11,977 bases of DNA from an uncultured Oscillospiraceae bacterium. Lineage in GTDB: Bacteria; Bacillota; Clostridia; Oscillospirales; Acutalibacteraceae. Where the stretch lies: positions 1-11,977 of the forward strand of contig URRK01000029.1 in assembly GCA_900550315.1 (NCBI GenBank). Reading direction: 5' to 3'. The notes under the pieces are model-generated. The model made no database searches. It was not told the origin of the DNA and worked only from the letters and a program-made list of their open reading frames with translations. Below, piece by piece: positions 1 to 5,894 of the stretch. Each line of letters begins with the position of its first letter. The first letter of the stretch is position 1. The position numbers were made by a program, and so were the translations under genes.

Positions 1-900
1 TTCTTTTTTAACGCGGTTGCCCGAAACCTGCTCAATTTGGCTCCAGGCCCAGTTGCCGTTTTGCACCATGGCACATTTTTCCAGCGCAAATTCGGCCATA
101 GAATCGGCCACCGACTTGCTGCCCAGCAGCTTTTTATCGGTAGTGGAGTTATTTAAATATAAATCAAAAATATTTTTAAAATTTTCGCTGTACTCAAACT
201 GCACCGTTTTGGTATCGTCGCCAGAAAGGTCTACCTTGTTTTTTTGAAATTCGTAGTACAGCGGAATGTTGGCTAAATGGGTCTGCCAGCGCCAGTCCTC
301 GCCGCTTTTAAGGGAGGTAGAGGCAAAAACCCCCTCAATGCCAAGCTTTTCTTTCAGCCGGGTCATGTCCTCAACCACCGCTTTTAAAGCGGCAAAGCTG
401 TTAATTTCGTCTACCGATTTTAAGGAAGTTTTTTTGTCGCTCAGCGCAAAGTAACGGTTTAAAATTTCGCGGTTGTAAATAATGCCGTACCCCTCTACCA
501 CATAAGGCACGCCGTAAACGCCGTCGCCCGAGGTTATGGCTAACGATTTATTGTTCAGCGCGTTATAAATGGCGGTGTTTTTAAGGTCCTTGCAGTAAGA
601 CTTCCAGTTGGCGTAGCCCTTTGGCCCGTTAATTTGAAAAATGGTAGGCGCGGTAGATTTTGCCATTTCAGATTTCAGGGTTTGCTCGTAAGTGCCCGAG
701 GCCGCGGTTGTTACCCGCAGGGTCACGCCCTTTTCCTTGCTGTAGGTCTTGGCAATTTCATCGTACACCGAGGCAATTTCCGGCTTAAAGTTTAAATAGT
801 AAATGGTATTATCATTCGTTGATTTGTTGCAGCCGCTAAGGCTTAAAAGGCTGCCGGCTGCACAGCAAAGCGCCAGTAGGCAGGAAACAATTTTTTTCAT
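1..900 (-). CDS. ABC transporter extracellular solute-binding lipoprotein (partial, C-terminus cut)
   Basis: The product is the substrate-capturing lipoprotein of an ABC importer, probably for a sugar or oligosaccharide. The reading frame is open from the ATG at 900 to the window edge and gives 300 residues, about 70% of a usual family 1 solute-binding protein. Residues 1-24 form a lipoprotein signal peptide: KK, a hydrophobic stretch, then the lipobox LSGC with C24 as the lipidated cysteine. The mature part shows family-typical segments, including DGVYGVPYVVEGYGIIYNRE around residues 125-145 and the residue 270-290 region with NGNWAW. An SD (AAAGGAG, 910-916) precedes the ATG. No convincing -35/-10 pair is visible in the 50 bases between it and the upstream terminator. 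Permease genes would lie outside the window, so the substrate cannot be inferred. The family call is confident, the sugar specificity is not. Confidence 0.88.
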   Translation of the reverse strand, partial: MKKIVSCLLALCCAAGSLLSLSGCNKSTNDNTIYYLNFKPEIASVYDEIAKTYSKEKGVTLRVTTAASGTYEQTLKSEMAKSTAPTIFQINGPKGYANWKSYCKDLKNTAIYNALNNKSLAITSGDGVYGVPYVVEGYGIIYNREILNRYFALSDKKTSLKSVDEINSFAALKAVVEDMTRLKEKLGIEGVFASTSLKSGEDWRWQTHLANIPLYYEFQKNKVDLSGDDTKTVQFEYSENFKNIFDLYLNNSTTDKKLLGSKSVADSMAEFALEKCAMVQNGNWAWSQIEQVSGNRVKKE

Positions 901-952
901 ACTTAAAAAGCTCCTTTTTAAATTTGTATTTAGCATTGCCAAAAGCGCAAAA

Positions 953-983
953 AAAATACGCCGAAATTTATTCGGCGTATTTT
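953..983 (-). terminator. Rho-independent terminator of the metal-efflux operon
   Basis: A perfect 13-bp inverted repeat (953-965 with 971-983, core TACGCCGAA/TTCGGCGTA) encloses a 5-base loop. Read on the minus strand it is followed by a run of Us, and it lies 57 bases past the ATPase stop codon. A-runs on both sides would also allow weak termination in the other direction. It insulates the solute-binding protein gene from the efflux operon. Confidence 0.85.
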
Positions 984-1040
984 AAAAAGCGTATTATTTT
1001 TTTAAATTTTTAAGTTTGGGTTGCTTTTTGGTAAATTCGG

Positions 1041-2927
1041 TTATTTTTTAAGCTGCGGCGGCAACAGGCAGCGGGCCGCATTGCAAACCGCTAAAATCAG
1101 CACGCCAACATCGGACAGCTCGGCAATTTCAAAGGATACGGTTGTAAAAATGCTAAGCACCAGCACCACCAGCTTAATGCCAAGCGAAACAATAATGTTT
1201 TCCCGCACAATGCGCATGGTGCGGTCGGCAATTAGCTTAGAGGTTGCAACCTTTTCAATCGAATCGTCCATAATTACAACATCGGCCGCCTCAATTGCGG
1301 CATCGCTGCCCATAGCGCCCATGGAAACGCCAATATCAGCCGTCATTAACACTGGGGCATCGTTAATACCGTCACCCACAAAGGCAACCGGGCCGGTGCC
1401 GCTTTTCATGTAGCGCTCGGCAATTTCTACCTTGTTGTCGGGCAGCAGCTCGGCGTGGTATTCCTGAATGCCAAGCTGGGCGCTAACGGCTTTGGCGGTA
1501 TCCTCCCGGTCGCCGGTTAGCATAACGGTTTTAATATTCATGCGGTTTAGGTGCTTTACGGCAGTAACTGCCTCGTCCTTTACCTCGTCTGAGATAATAA
1601 TGTGACCCATATACTCCGTGTCAATGGCAACATGAACCGCAGTGCCGTGGATGTGGCAATTGTGATAGTTGGTGCCGGCCTGCTGCATAAGCTTGCTGTT
1701 GCCAACCCAAACCTTTTGGCCGTTAACCTTGGCGGTAATGCCGGCACCGGCAACTTCAATAACCTCTTGTATTTCAATGTCCTCCGGCACCTTGCCGTAG
1801 GCCGAAATTAAAGAGGTAGAAATGGGGTGGTTACTGTTGCTTTCAACCGCGGCGGCCAGGCGCAAAAGGTCGGTTTCGCTAATTCTTTCGGGGTGAATGG
1901 CAACCACCTTAAAGCAGCCTTTTGTAAGGGTGCCGGTTTTGTCAAATAACACGGTTTTAACCTTAGCAAACCGCTCAATATAAGCGGCGCCTTTCATTAA
2001 AATGCCTTGGCGAGAGGCTGAGCCAATGCCCCCAAAGAAGGAGAGCGGAACCGAAATAACCAGCGCGCACGGGCAGGAAATCAGCAGGCAGGTAAGCGCC
2101 CGGTGGATCCACTGAGGAAAGGTTGAAATGCCGGTTATTAGCAGCGGCGGCAAAATGGCGGTAAGCGCCGCTAAAGCTACAACAATGGGGGTGTACACGG
2201 CCGAGAATTTAGAAATAAAGTTTTCGGCTTTGGCCTTTTTGCTGCCGGCGTTTTCAATTAGATCCATTATTTTACCAACGGTGGAGTCATCCAGCGTGTT
2301 GGTTGTTTGAATGTAAATAACGCCGTTTTCGTTAATCGAGCCGCTGATAACCTTGTCGCCCTTGGTTACCTGCAGGGGCACGCTTTCCCCGGTTAGGGAA
2401 GAGGTATTTACCGTAGCCTCGCCGTTTAAAATAACGCCGTCTAACGGAATACGCTCGCCGGCCTTTACCACAATGGTTTCGCCAACTTCAACCTCGCTGG
2501 GGTCTACCTGCACGGGCTTGCCGTTTCGCAGCACATTGGCAAAGTCGGGCATAATATCCATTAAATGCTTAATCGAGGCGCGGGATTTTTCGGTAGCGTA
2601 GCTTTCAAAAAACAGGCCAATGCGGTACAAAATAACAACCATAACCGCCTCAAACGGCTCTTGCAGAAAAAAGGCGCCCACCGTTGCAATCAGCATTAGG
2701 GTGTTTTCATCCAGCATTTGGCCGCGAAACAGGTTTTTCAGCGCTTTTAAAATAATATCGTACCCAACAATAAAGTACGGCACTAAGTAGCAGGCGGTTA
2801 CAACCAAGGCCCGAGGCAGCTCCGGCAGCGGCAGGTTTTGCAGCGGCAGCAGTTTGCAAGCCGCGGTTAAAGCAACCGAAACGGCAATTAAAAGCAGCGA
2901 TTTTTTTTGCGCTTTGTTAATTTTCAT
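1041..2927 (-). CDS. cadA: P1B-type heavy-metal (Zn/Cd/Pb) translocating ATPase without N-terminal HMA domain
   Basis: This is a membrane efflux pump that uses ATP to expel divalent soft metals. All P-type landmarks are present: TGES at 179-182 (actuator domain), the metal-binding CPC at 285-287 in a membrane helix, DKTGT at 329-333 with the phosphorylated D329, the nucleotide-binding HP motif SNHP at 365-368, TGDR at 471-474 and GDGIND at 518-523. A lysine in the penultimate helix (K585) and SDVG in the last helix (D606) fit the Zn/Cd/Pb subgroup (P1B-2) rather than the copper pumps. The protein is 628 residues and begins directly with the first membrane helices; the usual N-terminal HMA domain is instead encoded by the separate gene 18 bases upstream. 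SD-like AAGAGAGA precedes the ATG. It is the last gene of a three-gene operon and is followed by a perfect-stem terminator. Assignment to the family is near certain; exact metal preference and the symbol cadA (versus zntA) are inferred. Confidence 0.93.
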   Translation of the reverse strand: MKINKAQKKSLLLIAVSVALTAACKLLPLQNLPLPELPRALVVTACYLVPYFIVGYDIILKALKNLFRGQMLDENTLMLIATVGAFFLQEPFEAVMVVILYRIGLFFESYATEKSRASIKHLMDIMPDFANVLRNGKPVQVDPSEVEVGETIVVKAGERIPLDGVILNGEATVNTSSLTGESVPLQVTKGDKVISGSINENGVIYIQTTNTLDDSTVGKIMDLIENAGSKKAKAENFISKFSAVYTPIVVALAALTAILPPLLITGISTFPQWIHRALTCLLISCPCALVISVPLSFFGGIGSASRQGILMKGAAYIERFAKVKTVLFDKTGTLTKGCFKVVAIHPERISETDLLRLAAAVESNSNHPISTSLISAYGKVPEDIEIQEVIEVAGAGITAKVNGQKVWVGNSKLMQQAGTNYHNCHIHGTAVHVAIDTEYMGHIIISDEVKDEAVTAVKHLNRMNIKTVMLTGDREDTAKAVSAQLGIQEYHAELLPDNKVEIAERYMKSGTGPVAFVGDGINDAPVLMTADIGVSMGAMGSDAAIEAADVVIMDDSIEKVATSKLIADRTMRIVRENIIVSLGIKLVVLVLSIFTTVSFEIAELSDVGVLILAVCNAARCLLPPQLKK

Positions 2928-2945
2928 AAAAATCTCTCTTTCGGG

Positions 2946-3167
2946 TTATTTTACAAGGTCGCAATCCGGCTCAACTTTTTTTACCTCTTTTAAAGCGGCC
3001 TCGTAAACGGCCTGCTCGTCGGCGCCGTCCTCCAGCTCAATGATCAGCTTTAAGGCAAAAAAGTTTAAGGTTGCCTGCTTAACGCCGGCAATTTTGTTAA
3101 CGCCGCGCTCAATTTTAGCAGCGCAGTTTGCGCAGTCAATGTCGGTTAATTTGTAAGTTTTTTTCAT
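2946..3167 (-). CDS. Free-standing HMA-domain metal-binding protein (metallochaperone)
   Basis: This 73-residue protein is a single heavy-metal-associated domain with the ferredoxin-like fold expected from its length. The metal ligands are the two cysteines of DIDCANCAAKIE (C12 and C15), and the preceding aspartate-cysteine pattern (DCANC) is like that in the HMA domains of Zn/Cd pumps rather than the GMTC of copper chaperones. A second cysteine-bearing stretch, EPDCD, sits near the C-terminus. It probably carries or senses metal for the ATPase whose own HMA domain is missing. It lies between the repressor gene (22 bases away) and the pump gene (18 bases away). It has its own SD (AGGAGA), an ATG and a stop, so it is a true separate gene and not a frameshifted pump N-terminus. 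Confidence 0.88.
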   Translation of the reverse strand: MKKTYKLTDIDCANCAAKIERGVNKIAGVKQATLNFFALKLIIELEDGADEQAVYEAALKEVKKVEPDCDLVK

Positions 3168-3189
3168 GGTAATTTCTCCTGTTCTAAAA

Positions 3190-3573
3190 TTATTTTTCGG
3201 GCTCCAGCAAATGCTCTAACCCTTGGGTAAGAATGGAACTGACATGAAAATCGGTAAGGGAATAAAAAATTTCCTTTCCCTGGCGGTCGGCCTTTACCAG
3301 CTTGTTTAGCCGCAGTGCCTTTAGCTGGTGGGAGATTGCTGAGCTGGTCATGTTTAACGCGGCGGCAATATCGCACACGCACATTTTGCCCTTTACCAGT
3401 AAGCACAAAATTTTAATGCGGGTAGAGTCGGCAAACAGCTTAAAAAAGTCCGAAAGGTCGCAAAGGGTTTCGTCGTCCGGCAAATTTAAAAGCGCTTTTT
3501 GCAGGGCTTTGTGGTGCAGTTCGTGCACCTTGCAAACGGCATCCTCGCCGAGGTTGGGTTGCTTTTCTGTCAT
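3190..3573 (-). CDS. cadC: ArsR/SmtB-family metal-responsive repressor (CadC-like)
   Basis: This is a 127-residue winged-helix repressor that should release its operator when Cd, Pb or Zn binds. The ArsR signature ADSTRIKIL is at 49-57 and the DNA-reading helix (MTSSAISHQLKALR) at 75-88. Two metal sites are visible. The first is an alpha3N-type cysteine site made of C65 and C67 (CVCD) with C14 and nearby histidines in the N-terminal arm. The second is an alpha5-type site D108, H110, H121, E124, whose spacing (2, 11, 3) is exactly that of the SmtB alpha5 ligands. Having both types is the CadC/SmtB arrangement. SD (GAAGGAG) sits 8 bases before the ATG. It is the first gene of the operon and its promoter carries an inverted-repeat operator, so autoregulation is likely. 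The family is certain; the effector metal is inferred. Confidence 0.92.
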   Translation of the reverse strand: MTEKQPNLGEDAVCKVHELHHKALQKALLNLPDDETLCDLSDFFKLFADSTRIKILCLLVKGKMCVCDIAAALNMTSSAISHQLKALRLNKLVKADRQGKEIFYSLTDFHVSSILTQGLEHLLEPEK

Positions 3574-3598
3574 ATTTCACACTCCTTCAATTTAGCAA

Positions 3599-3622
3599 TT
3601 GAACAATCGCTCAACTGTTCAA
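3599..3622 (-). promoter_or_regulatory. Probable ArsR/CadC operator
   Basis: A perfect 7-bp inverted repeat (TTGAACA at 3599-3605, TGTTCAA at 3616-3622) with a 10-base spacer. The spacer holds a third related half-site, so on the minus strand TTGAACAG is followed by TTGAGCGA and TTGTTCAA. TGAAC/GTTCA half-sites are characteristic of SmtB/CzrA/CadC operators. The repeat begins just past the -10 box, where a bound repressor would cover the transcription start. Confidence 0.75.
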
Positions 3623-3627
3623 GTAAT

Positions 3628-3656
3628 AATATAACAGATGCTGTTGCGTTTGTCAA
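3628..3656 (-). promoter_or_regulatory. Sigma-A promoter of the metal-efflux operon
   Basis: On the minus strand, TTGACA (3656-3651) and TATATT (3633-3628) are separated by exactly 17 bases. The predicted start falls near 3621, inside the operator, and about 50 bases ahead of the repressor ATG. Confidence 0.85.
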
Positions 3657-3911
3657 GCCTAAATTTAAAAAAATTAAAAGCTGGCCGTCTAGCGCAAAAC
3701 GCGTATTTTAAAAAGAGTATTTGTATGCGCTTAAAATAAATAGGAACAAAGTAACTTTTTAAAATGCATAGCTTAAAACGGCAGTTTAAAAATTAATTTT
3801 AAATTTGCCTTAAAACTCACCGCTTTCTAAAGGGCGTCAAAGGCTCCCTTTAAAATTTACCCTTTTGGAGCTTTTTTTAAACCAAAAGGAGCAGAAAGCC
3901 CAATTACAATT
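3657..3911. other. AT-rich intergenic stretch without genes
   Basis: No coding region can be supported on either strand. It separates the minus-strand efflux operon from the plus-strand DUF2325 operon. It holds an AT-rich imperfect inverted repeat (GGCA at 3780-3783 with TGCC at 3806-3809, TTTAAAA/TTTTAAA inside) and, further on, overlapping hairpins described separately. The base composition is distinctly more AT-rich than the genes around it. Confidence 0.6.
3843..3889 (+). terminator. Terminator-like hairpin without an obvious upstream gene
   Basis: GCTCC (3843-3847) can pair with GGAGC (3867-3871), directly followed by seven Ts. Alternatively CCTTTTGG (3861-3868) pairs with CCAAAAGG (3882-3889) around that T-run, so the two hairpins exclude each other. 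There is no plus-strand gene before it for at least 180 bases. It may end a short unannotated transcript, or the resemblance may be chance in AT-rich DNA. Confidence 0.35.
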
Positions 3912-3920
3912 TGCTAAAAT
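3912..3920 (+). promoter_or_regulatory. Candidate extended -10 promoter for the DUF2325 operon
   Basis: TGCTAAAAT is an extended -10 element (TGn plus TAAAAT). No good -35 is present at 17 bases. It predicts a start near 3927, only a few bases before the closing stem of the structured leader, which is the usual layout for cis-acting leader RNAs. Confidence 0.45.
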
Positions 3921-3930
3921 TTTGTTAGAC

Positions 3931-4060
3931 AAGCGGGAACAGGTTTGAGGAACTGGCTCGGTTACAAAATATTTTGTAACCCCATGCACTAAGCTGATGT
4001 GCCAAAGCTGTGCAGTACAGCCAAGGCTTTTGGCATTTAACCTTTGGTGCAGTCCCGTTT
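3931..4060 (+). ncRNA. Candidate structured leader RNA (possible riboswitch, unknown class)
   Basis: This 130-base stretch can fold into a branched RNA. A closing stem of 8 bp pairs 3931-3938 (AAGCGGGA) with 4053-4060 (TCCCGTTT). Inside are a perfect 11-bp hairpin at 3960-3981 and a 9-bp stem pairing 3999-4007 with 4042-4050 (two wobbles). That stem encloses a small hairpin, GCTGT/ACAGC at 4007-4021 or its shortened form, with an alternative GCCAA/TTGGC hairpin at 4020-4034. An unpaired purine-rich segment (GAGGAACTGG, 3947-3956) resembles a conserved binding core. The element lies between a likely promoter and the DUF2325 start codon. I could not match it to the cores of the cobalamin, TPP, SAM, FMN, NiCo, Mn, c-di-GMP or Moco classes from memory. 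The pairing is seen in the sequence; regulation is inference. Confidence 0.45.
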
Positions 4061-4085
4061 TTTAAAACCGTGTTGTTTAAAAAGC

Positions 4086-4115
4086 CGTCTTTTGGGAATT
4101 CTACAAAAGGCGTTT
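4086..4115 (+). promoter_or_regulatory. Hairpin between the structured leader and the start codon
   Basis: CGTCTTTTG (4086-4094) pairs over 9 bp, one of them a wobble, with CAAAAGGCG (4104-4112). It is followed by only three Ts, so it is a weak terminator at best. It sits where the expression platform of a leader-type regulator would be expected. Confidence 0.35.
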
Positions 4116-4163
4116 ATAAAAAAGAATAAGTTAGCCGTTGCTAACTGAAAGGATGCGAATATT

Positions 4164-4439
4164 TTGAGCGTAGTAATTGTTGGGGGAAACGAATGTATGG
4201 AGCGGCGTTATGTTGACCTGTGCGCCGCGTACAACTGCAAGGCAAAGGTTTACACCAAAATGGCCGGAAACATGAAAAATATTGGTTCGCCGGATTTGTT
4301 GGTGCTTTTTACCGGAACAATGTCGCACAAAATGCTGCGCAGCGTAATGCAGGATACAAAAGGCCAAAGCATTACCGTTGCACGCAGTCGGCAAAGCTCG
4401 GTTTCGGCCCTAAAAAGCATTTTAGAAGCCCATGCCTGA
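4164..4439 (+). CDS. DUF2325 family protein
   Basis: This is a 91-residue protein of unknown function. It shows the features I associate with DUF2325: a glycine-rich start VVIVGGNECMERRY, the central PDLLVLFTGTMSHKM and the C-terminal VARSRQSSVSAL. The opening beta-strand plus GG turn suggests a small Rossmann-like fold, but no known cofactor motif can be claimed. The start is TTG at 4164, with AAAGGA at 4148-4153 as SD at a spacing of 10; no in-frame ATG would keep the conserved N-terminus. The stop overlaps the next gene by 8 bases, which implies translational coupling to the DUF3793 gene. Its long leader can fold into a branched RNA. Family confidence is good; the role is unknown. Confidence 0.8.
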   Translation: MSVVIVGGNECMERRYVDLCAAYNCKAKVYTKMAGNMKNIGSPDLLVLFTGTMSHKMLRSVMQDTKGQSITVARSRQSSVSALKSILEAHA

Positions 4440-4983
4440 AGAACTGTTAGTGGCGCAATGCGCCCCAACCTTAGCGGGGCTTAAAACCGGGAGCTTGTTC
4501 TCCTGCCCCGGCGGCACCAAGGCTGAAATTTTAACAGAGGTGCGGCGCTACAACGCCATGCTGATTAACCGGGGGCTGCGGATGTTGCCGGTTAAAGCGT
4601 TAAAAAACCGGGTTTTGGTTTATGTTTACCGGCCGCAAAGGCTGCAAAACGATTTAAAAGACCCATTAGCGCAGCAGCTGTTAAAAAGTAAGGGCTATCC
4701 GGTAAACAACGCCGAGCTTTGCGTGGCCTCTTTAATAAAAAGGTTAAAATACAGCACCGATTTTCCACATGAGGTTGGCTTATTTTTGGGGTATCCGCCG
4801 GCCGATGTTGCCGGCTTTATAAAATACGGCTGTGCCAAGGCTAAGCAGGTTGGCACCTGGTGCGTGTTTGGCAATGTGCAGGCGGCAACCCGCCAGTTTG
4901 AGCAATTTAAACGCTGTGTTGGCGCTTACCAAAAGGCTTTTCAGCGTCATGGCTGCTTTGAGCGGTTGTTAATTCGGCAATAG
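4432..4983 (+). CDS. DUF3793 family protein
   Basis: This is a 183-residue protein of unknown function. The N-terminus CAPTLAGLKTGSLFSC (10-25) and the central HEVGLFLGYPPADVAGFI (113-130) are the recognisable DUF3793 blocks, followed by a K-x-x-GTWCVFG segment (138-147). It has seven cysteines (10, 25, 97, 134, 144, 162, 175) and no signal peptide or membrane helix, so it is probably cytoplasmic. Cysteines C10 and C25 within the conserved block and C162 could bind a metal or cofactor, but that is speculation. The ATG overlaps the end of the DUF2325 gene and lacks a strong SD, consistent with coupled translation. The flavodoxin gene follows after 83 bases. The neighbour suggests a link to low-potential electron transfer or iron limitation. 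Confidence 0.8.
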   Translation: MPEELLVAQCAPTLAGLKTGSLFSCPGGTKAEILTEVRRYNAMLINRGLRMLPVKALKNRVLVYVYRPQRLQNDLKDPLAQQLLKSKGYPVNNAELCVASLIKRLKYSTDFPHEVGLFLGYPPADVAGFIKYGCAKAKQVGTWCVFGNVQAATRQFEQFKRCVGAYQKAFQRHGCFERLLIRQ

Positions 4984-4990
4984 GGCAAGC

Positions 4991-5014
4991 GGTACGCCGG
5001 CAAGCCGGGGTGCC
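4991..5014 (+). other. GC-rich hairpin between the DUF3793 and flavodoxin genes
   Basis: 4991-5001 and 5004-5014 form a nearly perfect GC-rich stem with one G.G mismatch and a very tight loop. An AT-rich stretch follows, but no immediate T-run. It could be a processing or stability element, or a partial terminator, that sets flavodoxin expression apart from the two upstream genes. A TATAAT at 5029-5034 lies just after it but has no -35 partner. Confidence 0.4.
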
Positions 5015-5066
5015 AAAGCTTTATTATTTATAATTGTTTTTACAAACAAGGTAAGGAGTTTTTAAA

Positions 5067-5498
5067 ATGAGCAAAATTGCAGTAGTCTATTGGAGCGGAA
5101 CCGGGAACACCGAGGCCATGGCCGCAGCTGTTGCCGAGGGGGCACAAGCAGCCGGGGCAGGGGCCGAGCTTTTTACAGCGGCCGAATTTAGCCCGGAGCA
5201 GCTGCAGGGCTTTGGCGCAGTGGCGTTTGGCTGCCCCTCTATGGGGGAGGAGCAATTGGAGGAAAGCGAGTTTGAGCCTTTGTTTTCGGCTTGCGAGGAC
5301 GGCTTAAAGGGCAAAAAAACGGCGCTTTTTGGCTCTTACGGCTGGGGCGACGGCGAGTGGATGCGCAACTGGAAGGACCGTTGCCGACAGGACGGTGCCG
5401 AGCTGATTGCCGACAGTGTAATTTGTAATAACGAGCCGGACGAGGAGGCGCTGATTGCCTGCCGCGCTTTGGGTTCGGCTTTGGCGCAAAAAGCTTAA
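5067..5498 (+). CDS. Flavodoxin (short-chain)
   Basis: This is a small FMN electron-transfer protein of the cytoplasm, able to replace ferredoxin. It has 143 residues, the short-chain length. The FMN phosphate loop is SGTGNT at 10-15, the first flavin-contacting loop is GCPSMGEEQLEESEFEPLF at 55-73 and the second is FGSYGWGDGEWM at 88-99. These blocks closely follow Clostridium beijerinckii flavodoxin, in which a methionine and a tryptophan sandwich the ring; M59 and W93 are the counterparts here. SD AAGGAG precedes the ATG with good spacing. It is the third gene after DUF2325 and DUF3793, and probable terminators follow. Clostridial flavodoxins are commonly induced by iron limitation, but no Fur box was identified here. 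Confidence 0.94.
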   Translation: MSKIAVVYWSGTGNTEAMAAAVAEGAQAAGAGAELFTAAEFSPEQLQGFGAVAFGCPSMGEEQLEESEFEPLFSACEDGLKGKKTALFGSYGWGDGEWMRNWKDRCRQDGAELIADSVICNNEPDEEALIACRALGSALAQKA

Positions 5499-5574
5499 CA
5501 AGAGCGTTGCGCTGTACATAGCTGCATTTTGGCAAGCGGGGCAAATTTAATTAGCGGTTCTCCCCCCCGGTTAG

Positions 5575-5598
5575 GCAAACGGCTAAGGTTTGCTTTTT
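5575..5598 (+). terminator. Possible terminator after flavodoxin
   Basis: GCAAAC (5575-5580) pairs with GTTTGC (5588-5593), followed by five Ts. The stem is short. It lies 77 bases past the flavodoxin stop and could be the first of two termination points. Confidence 0.45.
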
Positions 5599-5662
5599 AA
5601 GTGGCAGGCTTTTGCTGCAATTGTTGCCCTTGCCGTGGCTGCTTAAAACTCCCTCTCCCTTT

Positions 5663-5719
5663 CGTTGGCAAAAAAGGTTGCCAACGCGCAGTCGCCCGCC
5701 CTTTGGCGGGCGTTTTTTT
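5663..5719 (+). terminator. Strong terminator with an adjacent upstream hairpin
   Basis: An 8-bp GC-rich stem (CGCCCGCC at 5693-5700, GGCGGGCG at 5705-5712, loop CTTT) followed by seven Ts is a textbook intrinsic terminator. Directly before it a second perfect 9-bp hairpin (5663-5671 with 5678-5686, arm CGTTGGCAA) is present. The pair ends the flavodoxin transcript or a separate short RNA. The stretch from 5499 to this point contains no supportable gene. Confidence 0.88.
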
Positions 5720-5777
5720 ATGGCGGGCAGCACCGTTTAATGTGTTGTTTTTTAAACCTTTTGTCATTTTTTTAAGG

Positions 5778-5806
5778 TTGAAAACTTTATGCGTTCTTGC
5801 TACAAT
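5778..5806 (+). promoter_or_regulatory. Sigma-A promoter of the AraC-family gene
   Basis: TTGAAA (5778-5783) and TACAAT (5801-5806) are 17 bases apart, predicting a start near 5813 and an untranslated leader of about 80 bases. Confidence 0.75.
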
Positions 5807-5816
5807 TAGGTTGTAA

Positions 5817-5830
5817 AGTATTATAATACT
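5817..5830. promoter_or_regulatory. Perfect 14-bp palindrome, possible operator
   Basis: AGTATTATAATACT is a perfect palindrome placed about 5-18 bases downstream of the predicted start, a position suited to a repressor. It also contains TATAAT, which could act as an alternative -10, though only with an overlong spacer. No binding protein can be named. Confidence 0.4.
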
Positions 5831-5894
5831 ATTTTGGGCAGGCTGGTTCAACCGCAGGTGCTAGTTAGGGTGTGATTTTACGGAGTTTTTACCA

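Noticed and set aside
2927..3167. HMA protein and ATPase as one gene broken by a frameshift
   Set aside because: Each has its own SD, ATG and stop, they are cleanly spaced by 18 bases, and HMA-less pumps are known.
3931..4060. Known riboswitch classes (cobalamin, TPP, NiCo, Mn, SAM, FMN, c-di-GMP, Moco, T-box)
   Set aside because: None of their conserved core sequences could be recognised on either strand, although only a covariance-model search would settle it.
4153..4167. Four-codon ATG mini-ORF whose stop overlaps the TTG start of the DUF2325 gene
   Set aside because: Its ATG overlaps the only SD, so nothing supports its own initiation; it looks fortuitous.
5040..5544. Several long minus-strand open frames opposite the flavodoxin gene
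   Set aside because: They are low-complexity, lack SD sites and family motifs, and mirror the codons of a well-supported gene.
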